DNA of 64,000 bases, taken from Liriodendron chinense (lineage: Eukaryota; Streptophyta; Magnoliopsida; Magnoliales; Magnoliaceae). The notes under the pieces were generated by a model. It ran no database searches. It saw only the letters and a list, made by a program, of their open reading frames with translations, and had not been told where the DNA came from. The stretch spans positions 496,001 through 560,000 of the forward strand of contig ML058465.1 in assembly GCA_003013855.2 (NCBI GenBank), given 5' to 3'. Position 1 is the stretch's first letter. Each line of letters starts with the position of its first letter. A program made the position numbers and the translations under genes. Of this stretch, positions 57,065 to 64,000 are shown in pieces.

Positions 57065-57520
57065 ACTGTCAGTAGTCGACCCCCCAATGACGTTATGTAT
57101 TTCATCCATGCTTTTCATTCATTTTGGATCATTATTTTAGGGTACCAGCCCCTAAAAGAGAGACAGATATAAATCTTAGGTGGACCACGCCACTAGAAAA
57201 CAGTGGTGATTGAATGCCCACAATTAAAAAACTTCTTCTGACATACTTTAATGTTTATTTGTCCGCTAAACTGTTGATTATGTCACACACCTAGATGAAG
57301 GGAAAACACAACCACCAGCTTCATCCAAAACTTGTGGCCCAAGATGATTTTATCAGTGGGCGTTCAATCACCACTGTTCCTTTTAGTATTATCTACCTGA
57401 GATTTGGATCGATCTGCCTCATTTTTGGGCCCATGCCCTAAAATGAGCTGGCAAAATGGATGGACGTCATGGATAAAACGCATACATTATGATGGGGCCC
57501 GCCCATGGATAAAATGATGA
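57065..57520. mobile_element. Mutator-like MITE copy
   Basis: Left arm 'caatgacgttatgtatttcatccatgcttttcattcatttt'; right arm 'aaaatggatggacgtcatggataaaacgcatacattatgatggggccc', its inverse. It begins immediately after the preceding MITE's target duplication, so insertions are clustered here. Confidence 0.6.
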
Positions 57521-57529
57521 CCTTTGTCG

Positions 57530-59050
57530 AGGGATAGAGAGAGAATGAAAGAGATAACTTCTATTTATTACTTCATTATATACGATATTACTGCATAATG
57601 TAAGTCGGTTCATCGATTTTGGCCACTTCATTTTTCTCTGCACAGTAGTAGGGCCAACCAGAGCCCATGGCACATCAATATAACAGTTGAGTGTATGTAC
57701 AACCTCTAATAAATGAAGTAGAGCAATGAGTGAAAAGAAGAAGAAAAAAAAAATGCTTTATTTGATGGCTAGAGTAGTCCCATCTGTGACACTTAGGACT
57801 GATGGCCTGTACATGTGAGCGCCAGCAGACCAACGTTATGGATCCATGAAGCATGGCCCACACTTCTAGAAGCTGAAAAACAATATAACGGAAAATGTTC
57901 AAGTGGTTATGTTAAAACATAAAGTAATTACCATACACTAGAGTGAATTAGGTTTGGCAATTGGTCAGGCTCTAGGAACTGAGTTGGCCCTGCCCACTCT
58001 AGCTCCCAAAGCCCTGGTCCTGACCCTGATGCTACTCTGGGCTAAAAAGGCCTTTGCCTGTCCTTAGCCCTGCAGGCTAGGTGGAGCTAGGCTGGCTCTA
58101 TAAGAAAAGGAGTGAGATGAATATCATAGATTTGAGAAATTTTTTTCCTTTCTTTATTTATTTTATTTTACTTTTTATCTATTAGCATCTCCCAGGCTCC
58201 AATCTCATCATATGAATGATTTTGAATTTTTTTTTTTATTCAGAGAAACATGACACAAAATTCAATTACTTTTAAACTATGGATATATGTTGAATGAGAC
58301 CACTCACAAGTGTAATAGTTCATTCTTTTGTACAACAATTAATGACCCACTTGATGATTGGATTTGGCGTACAGGAGAGGCCTGGTCATTCTCCCTTGGC
58401 CCTGGCTCGACCTGGCTCAAACGCCAAACCTCAAGCAGCTAAGTTTGGGGCCCAAGCTCATGCAGCCACACACATTGCGAACTTTAGTTCAAGCTGGGGT
58501 GCCCACTGCGACATGTGAGCCATCCATCATCAAGTGGTGTCCACCAAATGAAAGGATGGGAACACCCAAACTTTTAACATATGATAACTGATTGGAAGCT
58601 TTAACATATGGTAACTGATTGGAAGCAACACCAATTTTAAGATGGTAACTGACAATTTGGATGAATTTTGAGAACAAAGCTACATGTATGAATGAGGGTG
58701 GCTTCTTTTTCTTTCTTCTTCTTCTTTTACATGGCCATTTTCATAGTAGAATCCACCTCATGCACTACTACTATGGCGTTAATTAGGTCAATCCGAACCC
58801 AACTTACCCAACCTGAGTGCAGATTCATAGGAATTGAAGTTCTATTTGGGTCGTGTACCTCAGGTTAGAATCCTCAGTTCGGCCCTTTTTGAGGTCAGAT
58901 TGACCCTCAACCTGACCTGACCTACTCCCCTTTGCACACCTGGATTACGGATGGTTGTGTCAGCAGGTTGGCTGCAGGTTGTAAACTTATAATTTTCATC
59001 ATTAATCTGAACACACTGTCATTTCATTATTAACCACTGACCTCCCTTGT
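57530..59050. other. Noncoding DNA, no feature recognised
   Basis: No gene supported. A direct repeat of 'aacatatg-taactgattggaag' occurs at 58,578 and 58,603. Confidence 0.45.
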
Positions 59051-59059
59051 GTCACCAAT

Positions 59060-59480
59060 TTCAGACGGCCCACTATGATGTATGTGTTATATCCACACTG
59101 TCCATACATTTTACGACAGCATTTTAGGGCATAATCCCAAAAATGAGGCAGATTGGAAGCTCGAGTAGACCACAACACATAGAGCAGTCGGGATTGAACA
59201 TTTACCATTGAAAACTTCTTGGGGCCACGGAAGTTTTGGATAAGCTCCATATTTATTTTTTCCCTTCATCATGAACAGGTTTGATAACAAATAAACATCA
59301 TGGTGGGCCCTAGGAAGGTTTCAACTGCGGGAATCATTGTCCCCACTGCTTTCTGTGGTGTGGCCCACTTGAGATTTGGATTTGTGTCAATTTTGGGCTC
59401 ACGACCTAAAATGCTCTCTCGAAATAGATGGACAGTGCAGATATAACACATACATCATGGTGGACCCACCGAAATTGGTG
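59060..59480. mobile_element. Mutator-like MITE copy
   Basis: Left arm 'cggcccactatgatgtatgtgttatatccacactgtccatacatttta' and right arm 'gatggacagtgcagatataacacatacatcatggtggaccc'. 'ccaatttcaga' on the left pairs with 'ccgaaattggtga' on the right as outer arms. Confidence 0.65.
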
Positions 59481-59579
59481 ACTTTAACGCACCACGGAGG
59501 TCAGTGGTGTGGGGGCACACCATGGGGCGCGGCTTCGGTGGATCCCCGGAGCCACCAAGGTGGGTGGGACCGGCCCTGA

Positions 59580-60235
59580 CTGTGGGGCACACCGTGATGT
59601 ATGTGACTACATCCACGCCGGCCATCCATATCAAAATCTAATTCTAGGTTATGATTTAGAAATTGAAGCAGATGGAAATCTCATATGAACCATAATACAG
59701 GAAACAATGGTAATTGACCATTAAAAACTTCTTGTGGGCCACAAAAGCTTTGGATCGAGATGATGTTTGTGTGGTCTCTTCATGTAGGTCTTTATGACAT
59801 TATCAACATGTTGGATGGAAAATAAACATTCGGGTGGAATGGACTAAATTTTTAGTGTTGGGGTTTCAATCACGACTGAGTGATGAATAACCATTAAAAA
59901 CATGTTGCAGGCCACAAAAGCTTTGGATCAATACCATCTTTCTAATTTCCCTTCATCAATATCTTCTTCATATTATCAAGAGGTTGATTGCAAATAAACA
60001 TTAAGAAAACGTTACAATGGGCCCTTTGGAGTTTTTAATGGTGAGGCACTCAATCAGCACTGTTTCATGTGGTGTGGTCCACCTGACATTTGGATATGTA
60101 TAAATTTTGGTATCTCATCCTTAAATAGTCCATAAAAACGGATGGACAGAGTGGATATACAGAAAATTATCAATGTGCACCCCACGGTACGGTAGGGGTA
60201 ACACCCACTAAGCTGTTACCCCGGGAACACCTAAT
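59580..60235. mobile_element. Mutator-like MITE, probably composite
   Basis: Left arm gtggggcacaccgtgatgta; right arm 'ggatggacagagtggatatac...caatgtgcaccccacgg', then a terminal palindrome-like block 'aggggtaacacccactaagctgttacc'. The interior repeats 'accattaaaaac-ttct(tg)' twice, suggesting one copy inside another. The same terminal block begins another element at 63,846. Confidence 0.5.
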
Positions 60236-60239
60236 TCGC

Positions 60240-60735
60240 ACCCTCTTGCCAAAGCCTTTCCCAGGAAGTTCCTACGCTGGGAATCTAGGTGGGGCCCACC
60301 ATGATGTTTGTGAGAAATCCACTCTGTCCATCCATTTTGTGAGCCCATTTCATGAAGTGCAACAAAAAATGAACTGGATCCAAAATTCAAGTGGACCGCA
60401 CTAAAGGAAATGGTGGTTAGGAAAATTCCTACTGTTAAAACCTCCCTGAGTTCCACAGTGATGTTTATATGCCATCCATACCGTTCATAATGTCATTCCT
60501 ACTGGGATGAACTGAAAACACAAATATTAACCTGATTCAAGACTTTTGTGGCCCCACGAATATTTCAACTGTGGACATTCAATCCTCACTTTTTCAGCCC
60601 ATTTGAGTCTTGGATCCCAATCATTTTTAGTCATACTTCCTAAATTGAGCTCATAAAACAGATGGATGGCATGGATTTCTCACAAACATCACAGTGGGAC
60701 CCACCTGGATTCCCAGTACAGGAACTTCATGTGAT
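60240..60735. mobile_element. Mutator-like MITE copy
   Basis: Left arm caaagcctttcccaggaagttcctacgctgggaa then ggtggggcccaccatgatgt; right arm 'cagtgggacccacctggattcccagtacaggaacttcatg'. It is closely related to the copy at 50,248. Confidence 0.7.
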
Positions 60736-60759
60736 ACGCTTAGGGCTCTCAATGGAGTG

Positions 60760-61270
60760 GGTAGATCCAAGATCACATTTGCTCTGAAATGCGGATTTGG
60801 ATCTAAAAATAGGTCTGATTATTTAAATGGATCAGATTTGGATCTTAAAATAGGTCCAATTACTTAAATGGACTGGATTTGGATTCACAGTAACATATCC
60901 GAGTTCGATACGAATCCGATCTAGATCCGACTCATTGTCACCTTACTGTATATGTTATATTCATGGTGGCCATCTGTTTTCCAGATTATTTTAGGCCATG
61001 CCTCAAAAATAAGACATGCCACTCCCAAGTCAACCATATCAACCATATCACAATAAATAGTGGGATTTGCATCATTTTTCTACTAAATTAAATATATTAT
61101 ATTTTTTTAAAGATTTGTAATGGGGTGGATTTAGACCTAGATCTGACCTGTATCCAATGGTTATATGGATTTTGGATCGGAAATGGATCTAACTGTTTAT
61201 AAATGGATCGGATATAGATATTACCTTTTGGATATGAGTTGGATCCGAATCTGATCCGAATCCACCTACA
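60760..61270. repeat. GGATC/ATCCGA-rich degenerate repeats
   Basis: Many variants of 'ggatcggatttggatctaa-atagg' and 'gatccgaatc' in both orientations. Noncoding, family unknown. Confidence 0.6.
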
Positions 61271-61279
61271 CCTTTTGAA

Positions 61280-61830
61280 TTTTCACTTCATCCTAGTGGA
61301 ATATGACCCTTTAAACGGTTGGGATGGTATATAAACATAAGGTAGAGCTAAGAAGGTTTCCACGGTAGCCCCTTTTTCCTCTTTGAGTTTTGGATTGACC
61401 TAATTTTTTTTTATCTCATATCCTAAAATGATCTGAAAAATTGGATGGACGGAGTGAATTTTTCGGGAACATCACCGTGGGTCGCACCTAAGCATCCGAG
61501 GCAGGAACTTCTTGGGAAAGGCTTTGCTTGAAATCCGCGTCCCAATTAGAACTTTTTTTGGGCCTACCGGAGTTTTGCATCAGAGTGATATTTGTATTTT
61601 TTTTTTTCATTCATCCTGGTAGGACTCACCTTATGAACGGGTTAGATGGCATATAAAAATCATGCTGGGCCACACAAAGGTTTCAACCGTGATTATCCCT
61701 TTCCTTTAGTGTGGTCCACCTAAGTTCACCATCTGTCAAATATTTGATTTCACAGCCTAAAATGATCTGGTGCAACTGATGGACGGAGTGGATGTCATAT
61801 ATACAACATGGTGGATCCCACAAAGCCTTC
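61280..61830. mobile_element. Two overlapping diverged Mutator-like MITE fragments
   Basis: A right arm at 61,425-61,545 ('ggatggacggagtgaatttttcgggaacatcaccgtgggtcgcacc', then 'caggaacttcttgggaaaggctttg') and another at 61,755-61,820 ('gatggacggagtggatgtcatatatacaacatggtggatccc'). Left arms are poorly preserved. Confidence 0.5.
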
Positions 61831-61899
61831 GTTGCACATACCTGTTCTATCATCTCACAGAAAATAATTTCAACGTTCAGTATTCAACGCAAAAGGTTC

Positions 61900-62084
61900 G
61901 CGCTCGAAACCCTCTGATCACTACGTTTTTTGGTTCGCAGTCCATCCATAATGGTTACGTGGAGTAGACCGTCCGGATCATCCAAGTCAACATCCCTGTG
62001 GGCCCCATAAGAGCAACACATGAACTCAACAAGACAACAACTCGTTCCCGCCACTTTCAAACAACCCTTCCTCCTATGCGCAAT
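61900..62084 (+). promoter_or_regulatory. Presumed upstream region of the 62.4-kb gene start
   Basis: Non-repetitive sequence before the GA-rich leader. 'gcaataaaaacccccaaacc' (62,079-62,098) could serve as a TATA-like element. Evidence is positional only. Confidence 0.25.
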
Positions 62085-62188
62085 AAAAACCCCCAAACCT
62101 TCAAAACCCCTGGATGATCCAAAACCCTTCAAAACCCTTCAAAAGCATTGAGAGAGAGAGAGCCAAACCTCCAAAACCCTTCAAAAGC

Positions 62189-62222
<34 letters not shown>

Positions 62223-62249
62223 AAACCTCCAAAACCCTTCAAAAGAATT

Positions 62250-62293
<44 letters not shown>

Positions 62294-62321
62294 CAAACCT
62301 CCAAAACCCTTCAAAAGCATT

Positions 62322-62369
<48 letters not shown>
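62085..62369 (+). repeat. Compound repeat: CCAAACCTCCAAAACCCTTC units with (GA)n blocks
   Basis: Four alternating modules, each 'aaacctccaaaacccttcaaaag-attga' followed by an uninterrupted GA run (62,148-62,165; 62,191-62,220; 62,250-62,291; 62,322-62,369). The GA runs lengthen from left to right. GA/CT tracts in leaders are common near plant transcription starts. The long open frames over this stretch in both strands are artefacts of the dinucleotide. Confidence 0.95.
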
Positions 62370-62372
<3 letters not shown>

Positions 62373-62547
62373 GAAGGAAGATCGGAAGAAGATCCGAAGA
62401 AGGCCGCAGTTTCCGGCCTCGCCGGCTCCGGTTCCTCCCTCCGGCAAGATCTCGCCGGAAAAGAATACGATCCTCGGCGAGAAGTCCTACGTTGAAACGG
62501 GTCCCGCGTCTCTGGATCCGAATTCGGATTCAGATCCGCTAGCTAAG
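62370..62547 (+). CDS. First exon of an unrecognised gene, paralogue of 50.7 kb
   Basis: In the frame that ends at a splice donor (gctaag|gtagag, 62,548) the exon encodes SPEKNTILGEKSYVETGPAS then LDPNSDSDPLAK. This matches exon a at 50,741-50,802 (DPASLDPNPCSDPSAK), and the following intron is similar too: gatcggacaatctgaaccct here, gatcggacaatcttaaccct at 50,878. The ATG at 62,370 is in another frame and runs into a stop, so the true start is uncertain and may lie in the GA-rich leader. Codons are GC-rich, unlike the surroundings. No known domain. A MITE sits in the intron at 63,314. Confidence 0.45.
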
Positions 62548-63304
62548 GTAGAGAGGGAGACCCGGGTCTTTTTCTTGAGCGTCTTTCAAAACCTTGTTTA
62601 ATACCGAAATCATAGTCGCGGGGCATCCAGAACGTGTTTGGCCTGCTCTCGGGGTCATCGGAACCGTTCATCCTAGTAAATTATCTGAAAATTGTATCGA
62701 TCGGACAATCTGAACCCTGAAACCTATACGCTTTTTCCAACTGCTGTACGAACGGTTCGGATTTTCTTGAAACTGGTCCAACTGCTTTTTCTTGCGAGGA
62801 GTTATTTTATACTCGGTCGAGTGCGATATTTGATAGGCAGGCACCGTCAATCAATTAAAACCAAATCACTGGGACCCACATTAAGTAGGTGATAATCCAA
62901 AAATCAGATTGGTGCAATAACCCTAGCTTCTGATTAGCTGACACTTGTTCGCTAAATTGAGACCATTGGACGTGTTTATTATACTACCGTCCGTTGAATG
63001 TCCACCAATCAGACCGTTAGATGATCAAAACAGATATTTCGGTAGGACTGCAGGCTTATTTTGAACGGTGGATGTGTAAAAATTGCACCAGATCGTACAT
63101 TCTTAAACCTTATAATGGTTATTATAGCTTTGGGCCTCCTGTATGAATGGTTCGGATTATCTAGGAATGGGTCCATTAGGGAATGGTGGTACCGCGATCT
63201 ACAGTTTTAGGCAGTCCTCCCAGTGCCAGTTGCTTCTCTTTCCGTCTGTTGAGTATTGATGTTTTCTTGAGCATCTTTTTTGAAGAGAGCCGATTAAATG
63301 TGCC
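62548..63304 (+). other. Probable intron of the 62.4-kb gene
   Basis: Similar in patches to the intron after exon a at 50.8 kb, without coding signal. No further exon was recognised before the window ends. Confidence 0.4.
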
Positions 63305-63313
63305 CCGGAAAAG

Positions 63314-63831
63314 AGGGAGCGGATTGCCTGTGACCCCGGGCACAGAGATATCTCTGTGCCCGGAGCTGTGTGGGGTCCATAGAGATGTCCATTACAAATC
63401 CACTCCGTCCATTTGTTTTAAAAGACCAAGATAGGACGGAATTCTAAAAATCACGCAGATACAAAACTCAGGTGGGCCACACCAACAAAACAGTGGGAAC
63501 ACCAACTTCCACCATTAAAACCTTCTTGGAACTGAACATGATGTTTATATGCCATCCAAACCGTTCAAAGAATTATTAACACTCAGATAAACTGTAGGAA
63601 AAAATATCATCGTGATGAAAAACTTCTGTCACCATTAAGTGTTCAATACCCACGCAGTTGTGTGGTATGGTCCACCTGAGTATTGGATCTGGGTTGTTTT
63701 TATAATACTGTACTATCGTGGTCTTTCAAAACAGATGGACGGAGTGGATTTGTAATGGATATCTCTATGAGCCCCACACAGCTCCGGGCATAGAGATATC
63801 TCTGTGCCCGGGGTCACAGGCAATCCGCTCT
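63314..63831. mobile_element. Mutator-like MITE with palindromic arms and 9-bp target duplication
   Basis: Flanks CCGGAAAAG at 63,305-63,313 and 63,832-63,840. The left arm GAGCGGATTGCCTGTGACCC then GGGCACAGAGATATCTCTGTGCCCGG is mirrored exactly on the right. Further in come 'gagatgtccattacaaatccactccgtccatttgtttt' and its near-perfect inverse. Each arm contains a 20-bp self-palindrome. It is 518 bp and noncoding, and among the best-preserved copies. Confidence 0.9.
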
Positions 63832-63845
63832 CCGGAAAAGAGGGG

Positions 63846-64000
63846 AGCGAATTAGCTGTTACCCTGGTAACACCTTAGTGGGTGTTACCCCTACCGTGTG
63901 GGGCCTACCTTCATATAGTTTTTGTATATCTATGCCGTCCATATGTTGTTACACCTATTTTGAGGACGCGATCCAAAATTATAAGAAGATCCAAATCTCA
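63846..64000. mobile_element. Mutator-like MITE, left part, cut by the window end
   Basis: Starts GAGCGAATTAGCTGTTACCC with a hairpin 'ggtaacacc...ggtgttacc', then 'gtggggcctaccttcatatag' and 'atgccgtccatatg'. It is inserted directly after the neighbouring MITE. Confidence 0.6.

Noticed and set aside
62129..62601. Frames rich in SLSLSL or REREREs around 62.2-62.4 kb
   Set aside because: Dinucleotide GA/CT repeats are open in several frames. Only the splice-donor-ended segment after 62,370 has independent support.

Overview
This window is nuclear DNA from a flowering plant, repeat-rich and gene-poor. The evidence is short GT-AG introns, a decayed NAC transcription-factor gene, Ty3/gypsy elements of plant lineages, CACTA, PIF/Harbinger and Mutator-like remnants, and long AT-rich stretches without coding potential. 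The many small inverted-repeat elements built around a GGGCCCACC...GATGTATGTG / CCGTCCATCC core suggest an early-diverging angiosperm such as a magnoliid, but that is a weak impression, not a determination. I see no prokaryotic, organellar or viral region.

Layout. 1-6 kb: a zinc-knuckle fragment, a broken NAC gene, one small Mutator-like MITE, a CACTA end and a solo LTR. 6-19 kb: diverged LTR fragments (6.6-11.2 kb) and a tandem pair of about 2.7-kb repeats (12.7-18.5 kb). 19-22.5 kb: the C-terminal end of a PIF/Harbinger transposase beside a minisatellite, then degenerate repeats and a 25-N gap. 23.06-47.10 kb: one about 24-kb Tat-lineage (Ogre-like) Ty3/gypsy retrotransposon on the minus strand. 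It has gag-protease, then a pol with a reverse transcriptase, a degenerate RNase H, a second intact RNase H and an integrase, and two antisense genes of plant-mobile-domain type between pol and the 3' LTR. 47-64 kb: dense Mutator-like MITEs (three with target-site duplications), a decayed second Ty3/gypsy pol, and two related copies of the 5' end of an unrecognised gene.

The main discovery concerns 22,582-33,480. This 10.9-kb block is written as the complement of the real sequence without being reversed. Base-by-base complementation, keeping left-to-right order, makes its LTR colinear with the LTR at 45,570-47,099. It also makes its left edge match the reverse complement of 4,279-4,665, creates a three-exon plant-mobile-domain gene with GT-AG introns, and lets the antisense gene at 33,483 read on upstream in frame. 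No known DNA rearrangement produces this, so it is almost certainly a data-handling or assembly error that starts at the N gap. Six-frame translation of the block as given yields only noise.

How the parts work together: the element's sense transcript starts in the right LTR and runs leftwards through gag-pro and pol. Two antisense genes with their own promoters run rightwards from about 28.6 and 33.1 kb and end at about 32.2 and 35.8 kb, so the second converges tail-to-tail on pol. A GC-rich palindrome recurs upstream of all three transcription units.
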